Origin: an uncultured Prevotellaceae bacterium
Lineage (GTDB): Bacteria > Bacteroidota > Bacteroidia > Bacteroidales > Bacteroidaceae
Reading direction: 5' to 3'
NCBI GenBank assembly: GCA_946411565.1
Contig: CAMKEM010000011.1
Coordinates: 1 to 59,317 of the forward strand
Length of the DNA stretch: 59,317 nt
Shown here: in pieces, positions 50,659-57,758 of the stretch
Position numbering within the stretch: position 1 is the first letter of the stretch
Layout: each line of letters starts with the position of its first letter
Notes under the pieces: model-generated
Told to the model about the DNA's origin: nothing
Database searches by the model: none
Seen by the model: only the letters and a program-made list of their open reading frames with translations
Program-made: the position numbers and the translations under genes

Positions 50659-51240
50659 ATGAAAAGAAACAAAATCCTTTGGCTTGGAGCCATCCTTTTC
50701 TCAGCAACAATGTGTTGCAGTTGCAGTAGCGACGACGATTCTACCACCCCTGTAACAAGGTCTGACAATACTGCCGACAAAACCCTGTATGCCATAGCAC
50801 GACAGGGTGACGATGCCCCTTTACCGTATAAGGCAGAAATACCAATGTTCTCTCTCAGCGACATTGAGAGTTTCAATACCGCTACAGGCGAGATTACATT
50901 CAAAAACACTGTTGTATTCGACAACCACGTATTCTATGACGGTTCATGCCGATACCGAGTATATTTCTATTCAGGTGACGACCTCCTCTTCGATGCCACT
51001 GCCCTTTCGTGGGTTTCCAGCGCAGCTTATTTTGACAAACTCACGTTCCAATTCGATTTCTTCAATGGACGTGAAGACGTATCCAAGGCTTCAGGAAGGC
51101 ATTTCTACCTAATCTATGGCTACCCAGGAACTGTAGAGGGTGACGATTCTATTGAGGAACTGAAGAAAAAGAACGCTGATGGCATGGAACGCTTCCTCAG
51201 CATACTGAGCAAGGCAGGAAAGATTGTCAATGCTGAATAA
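50659..51240 (+). CDS. Surface-type lipoprotein overlapping the sigma fusion gene
   Basis: 193 residues. Type II signal peptide (ILWLGAILFSATMCCSC) and then SSDDDS directly after the Cys, an acidic stretch of the kind that acts as a surface-export signal in Bacteroides and relatives. The mature domain is strand-rich (FKNTVVFDNHVFYD, YRVYFYSGDDLLFDATAL, LTFQFDFFNG), with a C-terminal helix. I know no family. Its last 17 bases overlap the start of the sigma fusion gene, so the two are translationally coupled and probably work together. Confidence 0.75.
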   Translation: MKRNKILWLGAILFSATMCCSCSSDDDSTTPVTRSDNTADKTLYAIARQGDDAPLPYKAEIPMFSLSDIESFNTATGEITFKNTVVFDNHVFYDGSCRYRVYFYSGDDLLFDATALSWVSSAAYFDKLTFQFDFFNGREDVSKASGRHFYLIYGYPGTVEGDDSIEELKKKNADGMERFLSILSKAGKIVNAE

Positions 51241-52957
51241 TCCCATAGAACAACAAGATAAAGAAGAACTTATAAGCAGGTGCAAGGCTGGCGACCGTCA
51301 AGCCCTGAACCTGCTCTATAGCCATTATAAGCCACATCTTCTCAACATCTGCAGGCATTACGCAAAGGAAGAGGGTGCGGCTGAAGACCTGTTGCACGAT
51401 GCGTTCATCGTTATTCTTACCTCACTCGATAAACTGCGAAACACCGACAAACTGGAGGCATGGATGACTACAATAGTACGCAACGTAGGCTATCACTATT
51501 GGAAACATCTTGACAAGGAACATACCGCCCTTCAGCAGATGGCTGACGAGAGTCAGGACATGACAGCGGAAAGTCTCATGCCAGATTTTGAACTGATGCA
51601 GAAACTCGTATCACAACTACCCAAGGGATATCAGCAGGTATTCCGTCTGTCGGTGTTCGAGGGACTATCGCATCAGGAAATCAGTCGTATGCTCAACATC
51701 GCCCCTCACACCTCTTCCTCACAGCTACTTCATGCCAAGCGTATGCTCCAGAAGCTCATCAAGCAGTCATGGCTTCTCATACTGCTATTCATCGCCATCC
51801 CTACGGCTATATGGAAGTATCTACGACCTCTCCCCCAGCCTTCTGAGAAATCCCAGGTAGCCCATGAAAGAAAGCCCAAAGAATCAAAGGAAATCGAAGA
51901 ATCTACTCCCGAAGAAGGTCTTCACTCCCCTACTCCAAAGCTCATTTCAACATCTGTTCTCCCTTATAAACATAAAGAGGAAGAACCTATTCACTTTGCA
52001 GAATCAGCCATCAAGGAGGATTCTGAGGGTATCAATCAACCTACACCAACACCTACCACCCCTCTCAGCCAACAGAGAGGCTTGCCAAAGCAAGAACACC
52101 CAGAATCAACGGATACAGTCACCCATCGCCCTATTCCTCAGCCATCCTTAGCTGAGAACACCACCGCCATGCAGATAAAGCCAAAGACATCTGCATGGAA
52201 CATCCAACTGGCTTATAACGGGCAACTCGGCAGGCAAGATAACTTCATGCAGGAGACGAGCGTTAATGCCAAGAGTTTCTCAGCCATCAGCAACGTCCTT
52301 ATCCCTGCCGAGACATCGTATAGCAATTGGAACGACTATTCACTTTATCTCAACAATGCAGTTCCACAGCACGAAATGACTGCCGAGACACGCTCACTGA
52401 TTGACATTGCAGCAAGCAATGCCCAAATCAACGGCGGAATGATGGAAGCCCATTACAAGCACCAGTTGCCTATCAGCCTACAACTGTCTCTGAGCCGTCA
52501 GCTCAGCGAGCAGTTATCCGTTGAAACAGGACTAAGCTACACCCTACTCAAGTCAAGCAACACTACAGGAAGCCCTACCGCCTATATTCAGGAGCAGCAA
52601 CGCCTGCACTATCTCGGCATCCCTCTCCGCATGGGTTGGCAATGGTATAATCATGCACCGCTAAGCCTCTACACCTCAGCAGGAATGATGATGGAAATAC
52701 CTGTACACAGCACTCTCAGCGTAAACCACATCAACAACGGCATGAATACCTATAACACTAAGGAAAGGCTCAGCATACCGCTTCAATGGTCCACATCCCT
52801 CGGCATAGGCTTACAATACGACATCACGCCTCATATTGGCTTCTACATAGAGCCAAGCCTGCAATATTTCTTCAACGATGGCAGCGACATAAAGAGTTAC
52901 CGCACAGAGCATCGCTTCAACATCACCCTACCTCTCGGCATCCGATTGAAATATTGA
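51224..52957 (+). CDS. ECF sigma factor fused to membrane helix and outer-membrane barrel
   Basis: 577 residues, one frame with no break. Residues 10-95: sigma region 2 (LLHDAFIVILTSLDKLR, AWMTTIVRNVGYHYW). Residues 122-180: region 4 (LPKGYQQVFRLSVFEGLSHQ then EISRMLNIAPHTSSSQLLHA). Residues 183-200: membrane helix WLLILLFIAIPTAIWKYL. Residues 201-320: Pro/Ser/Glu/Lys-rich linker, apparently disordered, long enough to cross the periplasm. Residues 324-577: strand-rich barrel ending GIRLKY with the C-terminal aromatic typical of BAM substrates. Known Bacteroides dual-membrane anti-sigma proteins have a similar layout but carry an anti-sigma domain; here the sigma factor itself takes that place. 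A later Met at 51230 is possible. Confidence 0.85.
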   Translation: MSMLNNPIEQQDKEELISRCKAGDRQALNLLYSHYKPHLLNICRHYAKEEGAAEDLLHDAFIVILTSLDKLRNTDKLEAWMTTIVRNVGYHYWKHLDKEHTALQQMADESQDMTAESLMPDFELMQKLVSQLPKGYQQVFRLSVFEGLSHQEISRMLNIAPHTSSSQLLHAKRMLQKLIKQSWLLILLFIAIPTAIWKYLRPLPQPSEKSQVAHERKPKESKEIEESTPEEGLHSPTPKLISTSVLPYKHKEEEPIHFAESAIKEDSEGINQPTPTPTTPLSQQRGLPKQEHPESTDTVTHRPIPQPSLAENTTAMQIKPKTSAWNIQLAYNGQLGRQDNFMQETSVNAKSFSAISNVLIPAETSYSNWNDYSLYLNNAVPQHEMTAETRSLIDIAASNAQINGGMMEAHYKHQLPISLQLSLSRQLSEQLSVETGLSYTLLKSSNTTGSPTAYIQEQQRLHYLGIPLRMGWQWYNHAPLSLYTSAGMMMEIPVHSTLSVNHINNGMNTYNTKERLSIPLQWSTSLGIGLQYDITPHIGFYIEPSLQYFFNDGSDIKSYRTEHRFNITLPLGIRLKY

Positions 52958-53054
52958 AATTGAATAATGAAATTAAATTAAAATCGATGGAACTATGTTC
53001 CGATGGTGTTAGTCCTTTAGCGCTCCCTTTCTCCTCCCATCCGGAATAAGATTT

Positions 53055-53110
53055 GAATAAGAACAACATAAGAACTACATAAGAACTACATAAGAGTTAC
53101 ATAAGACTCA
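53055..53110. repeat. 11-bp tandem repeat
   Basis: Five imperfect units of CATAAGAACTA after the sigma fusion gene. The period equals about one DNA turn. Confidence 0.7.
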
Positions 53111-53168
53111 CCAACGTGGTACCGAGCGGTGGTTTCGTCGCCGTAAACCTCGCGTCCGAGGCTCTCAT
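53097..53168 (-). CDS. Possible 23-residue micro-ORF
   Basis: ATG at 53168 gives MRASDARFTATKPPLGTTLV then SLM and a stop. TATCTTTG (53186-53179) lies 10 nt upstream, so the transcript would be nearly leaderless. No known family. It could be a real small peptide or part of a repeated element. Confidence 0.35.
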   Translation of the reverse strand: MRASDARFTATKPPLGTTLVSLM

Positions 53169-53178
53169 TTTTACACTA

Positions 53179-53186
53179 CAAAGATA
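53179..53186 (-). promoter_or_regulatory. -7 box before the micro-ORF
   Basis: TATCTTTG on the minus strand, matching TAnnTTTG. Confidence 0.5.
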
Positions 53187-53418
53187 CAAAAAAATTGCGA
53201 AATATGCAAGTTTTCGGAGTGTTTTTTTGAAAGAAAATGAGAGGGATTTTAGGCATAATTTTGATAGATACGGAAAACGCGCCTCCGATGCTGAACTGAC
53301 AAAAATTACCAATCTTACCAATCTTAGTCCAATAAGGAATGGGGCTTGCGCCCTGATTTTTTAGAAAGCAAATTAGAAGTAAATTAAAACAGTAAATTAA
53401 TGTGAGCACAACGAAAAA
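53187..53418. other. Non-coding stretch
   Basis: No gene that I can support. Contains a second CTCCGATGC segment resembling the micro-ORF region, and AGTAAATTAAAACAGTAAATTAA as seen upstream of pepD. Confidence 0.35.
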
Positions 53419-53508
53419 AGGGAAACGGATTTATCTGATTTATCTGAAATAAATCGCGAAAATATTACAGCACCAGCTATCAGATAAATCAGATAAATCC
53501 GTTTCCCT
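53419..53508. repeat. Perfect 29-bp inverted repeat, GATTTATCT iterons
   Basis: Arms 53419-53447 and 53480-53508 are perfect inverse complements. Each carries AGGGAAACGGATTT and two ATTTATCTG units, around a 32-bp loop. The same arms occur at 40141 and 40313. Confidence 0.9.
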
Positions 53509-53521
53509 GATCATGATCAGC

Positions 53522-53748
53522 GAGGGCTGAAAGCCCGCCACCTAATAGGGCAGTCCGGATTCGCTTGCGAAGAAGGGCTGTTATATGTGGTATTTTGGGG
53601 GTATGAGGTCTTTAGGACCGACACCTATAGTCTTAGTCTTCAGGTGTCGCACTTACAGCACTCCATTCCCCACAACCATCCATATTGACAGCCCTTCTTC
53701 GCAAGCAAATCCGGACTGCCTTTTTAGGTGTCGCTCTTTCAGAGCTCA
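53522..53748. repeat. Long palindromic element with 32-bp near-perfect core arms
   Basis: Core arms 53550-53581 and 53688-53719 differ at one base (GCAGTCCGGATTCGCTTGCG and on). Weaker complementarity extends both arms to about 60 nt (AGGGCTGAAAGCC / CTCTTTCAGAGC, TTAGGTGTCG). The loop holds further AGGTGTCGC hairpins. No ORF. Confidence 0.85.
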
Positions 53749-53754
53749 TTCTTA

Positions 53755-53887
53755 GTGTAGGGTGTTGGCTTTCATCGCATTTTTCTAAACTCTTTATAAA
53801 TAATTAATTCTTTCATACTCTATTATGTTTAATATTATTTTTTTCTGGTAATCTTAAGAAAAAAGCATCCAAAGCCAACACCATACA
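53755..53887. repeat. Palindrome GGTGTTGGCTTT with AT-rich loop
   Basis: GGTGTTGGCTTT (53761-53772) and AAAGCCAACACC (53871-53882) with additional outer GTGTA/TACAC pairing. The loop includes TATAAATAATTAATTC. Confidence 0.8.
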
Positions 53888-53933
53888 CCAAACAATTATT
53901 CAGCTAATAAGGCTTTTCGTCGAACCTGATAAT

Positions 53934-54064
53934 GTGGCTACGTGGCTTTCGTGGCTTTTCCCCAAAAAACATATACAAATAATTAATTACTATATACACT
54001 TATACATCTATATATTATTTTTCCTACATACTTTATAGAAAAGCCACAAAAGCCACGTACCCAC
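53934..54064. repeat. Iteron palindrome, GTGGCTTT type
   Basis: Left arm 53934-53961 has three GTGGCT units; right arm 54038-54064 has the inverse (AAAAGCCACAAAAGCCACGT). The AT-rich loop contains AAATAATTAATTAC, like the preceding element. Confidence 0.82.
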
Positions 54065-54213
54065 ATCAGTTTCAGAATGCCTCAATCTCTTCTTCCGACT
54101 CACAGGAAGGCAGATTCTTACGCTCCGCGCGTATCTTGTAATTAAAGCGAATTATTAGGGGGCATAGCGGAGTGAGTGCCCACCACTTACAAAGTAAGAA
54201 TCCATTTCCAAAC

Positions 54214-54502
54214 AACGTGAGTTCGATGAATTTCTATCTAAAATAATGCAAGTTAGAGAAAATTACACTAAAACCCTGAAAGGGTGATATAGCTTAGGAT
54301 AGGGCGAACCCTATCAACACGTTGCCAATCCCCTCCCAAAAGTCCTGTAAGGACGATATATTTTCATAATAATAAATCCCGAATAATATGGAATTATGTC
54401 GCACCTACGGCGCTCTGGAATACGATGGGGCATTATCTATGATAGGGTTACACCCTATCCTAAGCTATATCACCCCTTCAGGGTTTTCATCGAATTCACG
54501 TT
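54214..54502. repeat. 289-bp nested palindromic element
   Basis: Outer termini AACGTGAGTTCGATGAAT (54214) and TTCATCGAATTCACGTT (54486-54502). Inner 44-nt arms 54272-54315 and 54441-54485 (AACCCTGAAAGGGTGATA and on). The interior has CCTGTAAGGACGATATATT and GCACCTACGGCGCTC. No ORF. The termini match the element at 40074. Confidence 0.88.
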
Positions 54503-54558
54503 AAATACAGTTTTGGGGATATATTGATATCTGATAGTATCAGTCATAGGGAATAAAA

Positions 54559-54598
54559 AATCCTCCCTCTTTAGCTTTAGGGCAAATAAGGGAGGATT
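54559..54598 (-). terminator. Second terminator downstream of nuoN
   Basis: AATCCTCCCT/AGGGAGGATT with TTTTTTATT on the minus strand, backing up the hairpin at 54629. Confidence 0.75.
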
Positions 54599-54628
54599 GC
54601 TATTATACTAAACCTACAGCAGTAAAAA

Positions 54629-54661
54629 AATCCCGAACATTCGTTATGAACATTCGGGATT
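54629..54661 (-). terminator. Terminator of the nuo operon
   Basis: AATCCCGAA/TTCGGGATT stem followed on the minus strand by T7, 24 nt after the nuoN stop. Confidence 0.88.
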
Positions 54662-54684
54662 ATATCTATTACACTAAGATCTTC

Positions 54685-56142
54685 TTAGCATGATGCTACG
54701 CAAGCTGACTGGATTGCCTCGTAGATGCAGCTTACAACTCCGAAGAGGAGGATGCCTGCTGTGCAGATGGCGAGGGTGAGCTTTGTGTTGCCATCGCTCT
54801 GGAAGGTTGGGAGTGGCTCGTCTGTCTTGTTGATGAACATAGCCTTGACAATCAACAGATAGTAGTAGAGTGACACTACCGTGTTAATCAAAGCCACGAA
54901 CATGATGAAATATGGGAGCCAGTTTCCTTCCTGACCGTTCACAGATGCCATGAACACGAAGAACTTTGAGAACATTCCTGCGAATGGAGGAATACCACCG
55001 AGAGAGAACAAAGCCAAGGTCATGAGGAACGCGAGCTTTGGATTGTTTCCGTAGAAACCATCATAAGCACGCATATCCGTGCGACCACCATTGTTCTGCT
55101 CTACGACAGAGATGATAGCGAATACACTCATGTTAGCCACGATATACACGAGTACGTAGTACATCAGAGAAGCAAGACTTGCCTCTGCACTTGCACCAAT
55201 AACAGCCAACATGATGTAACCTGCCTGTGAGATTGAAGAGAATGCCATGAAACGCTTCAACTCTGTCTGGCGGATTGCCATGAGGTTAGCAACGGTGATT
55301 GAGAGGACGATGAGGATATCCATGAGAATCTCCCACCGCTCATCGAGTGCAAAGAATACGTGGTGAAGGAGAACTGCGAGTGTGAATGCAGCAGCACCCT
55401 TAGAAATCACGCTGAGATAGCCTGTAACGGTTGTTGGTGCACCTTGATAGGTATCTGCTGTCCAGAAGTGGAATGGCACGAGAGAGAGCTTGAAACCAAG
55501 TCCAGAAACGAAGAATACCATACCGCAGATTGTCATTGCGTTAGCCTCAAGAGCCTCTGCGAAATCAGCGAAGTAGAGAGTACCTGTTGAGCCATAGAGG
55601 AATGAGAGACCATAGAGCATCACACCGCTTGAGAATGTAGCGGTGAGGATGAACTTGGCTGCTGCCTCTGCTGAATCCTTCTTGTACTTGTCGAGAGCTA
55701 CCATACATGCGAGTGGCACACTGGCTGTCTCAAGACCGAGGAAGAACATGAGGAATGAGCCTGCTGACATCATTACGTACATACCGAGGAGTGTAGAGAT
55801 GGTGAGCATATAGAACTCACCCTCAACGAGCTTTGCATCTTCAGTAGAGAGCCACTTACGTGACTGGAGAACCACGATAAATGTTCCTGCACAGAGGATT
55901 GCCTTCATCATGGTGTTGGCTGGAGTTGCAACGTAGGCACCGCCGAAAAGCTCAACAGAGTTATCACCAACGAAGAGTGTAGCTACGGCTGAAGCAAGGA
56001 GCATAACGCTAACCAATGGGTTGAGCCATGATTTGTCTTCCTTACCGTGAGCAATGAAGTCGGCAATAAATGTGATTACCAGAACGACTACCAAGATAGT
56101 CTCTGGTGCCATATTAAGGAATTGAAAATAATTAATATTCAT
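54685..56142 (-). CDS. nuoN: NADH-quinone oxidoreductase subunit N
   Basis: 485 residues with about 14 membrane helices. One of the antiporter-like proton-pumping subunits of complex I. Seen: SAGSFLMFFLGLETASVPLA (helix with the conserved Glu), LVPFHFWTADTYQGAPTTVTGYLSVISKGAA and FSSISQAGYIMLAV. It ends the operon, 17 nt after nuoM. Confidence 0.95.
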   Translation of the reverse strand: MNINYFQFLNMAPETILVVVLVITFIADFIAHGKEDKSWLNPLVSVMLLASAVATLFVGDNSVELFGGAYVATPANTMMKAILCAGTFIVVLQSRKWLSTEDAKLVEGEFYMLTISTLLGMYVMMSAGSFLMFFLGLETASVPLACMVALDKYKKDSAEAAAKFILTATFSSGVMLYGLSFLYGSTGTLYFADFAEALEANAMTICGMVFFVSGLGFKLSLVPFHFWTADTYQGAPTTVTGYLSVISKGAAAFTLAVLLHHVFFALDERWEILMDILIVLSITVANLMAIRQTELKRFMAFSSISQAGYIMLAVIGASAEASLASLMYYVLVYIVANMSVFAIISVVEQNNGGRTDMRAYDGFYGNNPKLAFLMTLALFSLGGIPPFAGMFSKFFVFMASVNGQEGNWLPYFIMFVALINTVVSLYYYLLIVKAMFINKTDEPLPTFQSDGNTKLTLAICTAGILLFGVVSCIYEAIQSACVASC

Positions 56143-56159
56143 ATCTATTACCTCCTTTA

Positions 56160-57659
56160 TTACATATTAATAACATCCAGTACATTGCCTACTGCGCCAT
56201 TGATGACGTTGCTTGCCCAGATTGGGAAGCTACCGAGACCTGCAACACAAGCTATGAGGCATACAACAGCAACCTTCTCATCCCAAGTAGCATCTGTGAG
56301 TTCCTCATAGTGTGGGTCGGCAACCTTCTCGAAGAGGATGAAGCCAACGGTACGGAGGATATACACAGCTGTTACTACGATTGAGGTACAAGCGATGATG
56401 GTGCAGCAACGATGGAATGTGTCTGCATTCTCGAATGAACCTACGAAGATTGTCATCTCAGCAATGAAGCCAGAGAAACCTGGGAGACCGAGGTTAGCAA
56501 GACCTGCGATTACATAGCCTACAGAGAGGAATGGCATAATCTTCATCAAACCACCGAGCTTGCGGATGTCACGGGTGTGAGTACGGCCGTAAATCATACC
56601 GATGAGGGCGAAGAAGAGGGCTGTCATCAAACCGTGAGAGAGCATCTGAAGGATAGCACCTGTGCATGATGTCTTTGTCATCATCAAGAGTGCGAAGAGC
56701 ACGAGACCACAGTGAGAAACTGATGAATAAGCGTTGATGAACTTAAGGTCAGTCTGTACACATGCAGAGAACGCACCATATACTACAGAGATAGTGGTGA
56801 GGATGAGGAATACAGGAACCCATGTATCCTGAGCACCAGGGAGAAGGTACATAGCGATACGGAAACATCCGTAACCACCAAGCTTCATGAGCACACCAGC
56901 GTGGAGCATTGATACTGAGGTTGGAGCACAACCGTGACCGATTGGTGACCATGTGTGGAATGGGAACAGGGCACCGAGGACACCGAATCCGATGAATACG
57001 AATGGGAACAGGATGTTCTGTACGTCAACAGGGATGTTATTGTTGTGGGCAATCTCAAGGATGTTCATCGTTGAAGCACCATTGAAGAAGTAGATACCTA
57101 CAAGTCCGAGGATGATAAGTGCAGAACCTCCCATGAGCATGAGGGTGAGCTTCATTGCAGCATATTCCTTCTTTCCTGAACCCCAGTAACCGATGAGGAG
57201 GTACATAGGGATAAGGGCTACCTCATAGAACATGAACATAGCGAAGAGGTCGATGCAGATGAAGAATCCGAACACACCAGTAGAGAGGAGTACGAACCAC
57301 ATGAAGAACTCCTTTGTGAGTGGCTGGAGTTTCCATGAAGCAAAGGTACCAGTGAAGACGATGATGCTTGAGAGAAGCAACATAACGACAGAGATACCGT
57401 CAACACCTATTGCATAACTGATATTCAATGACTTGAACCAAGGCATTGATGATACGAAGAGCATCTCGTCGGTATTGCCAGCAGCACGCAGATTGATGAA
57501 CTGCACGGTAAGCAATACGGAAAGAACCACGAGGACAGATGAGCCCGCAACCATCACGCCACGTACCTGCTTGATGTCACGTGCAGCCCAAAGGCCAAGC
57601 AGCATCAATGCTGGTACTATAACAAATAATGTTAATCCAAAATTAGAAAATATATCCAT
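56160..57659 (-). CDS. nuoM: NADH-quinone oxidoreductase subunit M
   Basis: 499 residues, antiporter-like. MFYEVALIPMYLLIGYWG carries the key Glu; FPFHTWSPIGHGCAPTSVSMLHAGVLMKLGGYG and AYSSVSHCGLVLFAL are the family's two long motifs. Pumps protons or sodium as part of complex I. It sits between nuoL and nuoN. Confidence 0.95.
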   Translation of the reverse strand: MDIFSNFGLTLFVIVPALMLLGLWAARDIKQVRGVMVAGSSVLVVLSVLLTVQFINLRAAGNTDEMLFVSSMPWFKSLNISYAIGVDGISVVMLLLSSIIVFTGTFASWKLQPLTKEFFMWFVLLSTGVFGFFICIDLFAMFMFYEVALIPMYLLIGYWGSGKKEYAAMKLTLMLMGGSALIILGLVGIYFFNGASTMNILEIAHNNNIPVDVQNILFPFVFIGFGVLGALFPFHTWSPIGHGCAPTSVSMLHAGVLMKLGGYGCFRIAMYLLPGAQDTWVPVFLILTTISVVYGAFSACVQTDLKFINAYSSVSHCGLVLFALLMMTKTSCTGAILQMLSHGLMTALFFALIGMIYGRTHTRDIRKLGGLMKIMPFLSVGYVIAGLANLGLPGFSGFIAEMTIFVGSFENADTFHRCCTIIACTSIVVTAVYILRTVGFILFEKVADPHYEELTDATWDEKVAVVCLIACVAGLGSFPIWASNVINGAVGNVLDVINM

Positions 57660-57666
57660 TTTTATT

Positions 57667-57720
57667 CAGGTTTTCAGGTTTTCAGGTTTTCAGGTTTTCA
57701 GGTTTTAGGTCTTAAGACCT
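57667..57720. repeat. Tandem CAGGTTTT repeat and palindrome between nuoL and nuoM
   Basis: Five exact CAGGTTTT units (57667-57706), then the palindrome AGGTCTTAAGACCT (57707-57720). CCTAACCTTTTAACCTTATA follows and can pair back with the repeat. Confidence 0.85.
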
Positions 57721-57758
57721 CATAACCCCTAACCTTTTAACCTTATAACCTAATTACT

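Noticed and set aside
53116..53364. 82-residue plus-strand frame
   Set aside because: Spans a promoter-like region of the opposite strand, repeat DNA and no start context; composition is not protein-like.
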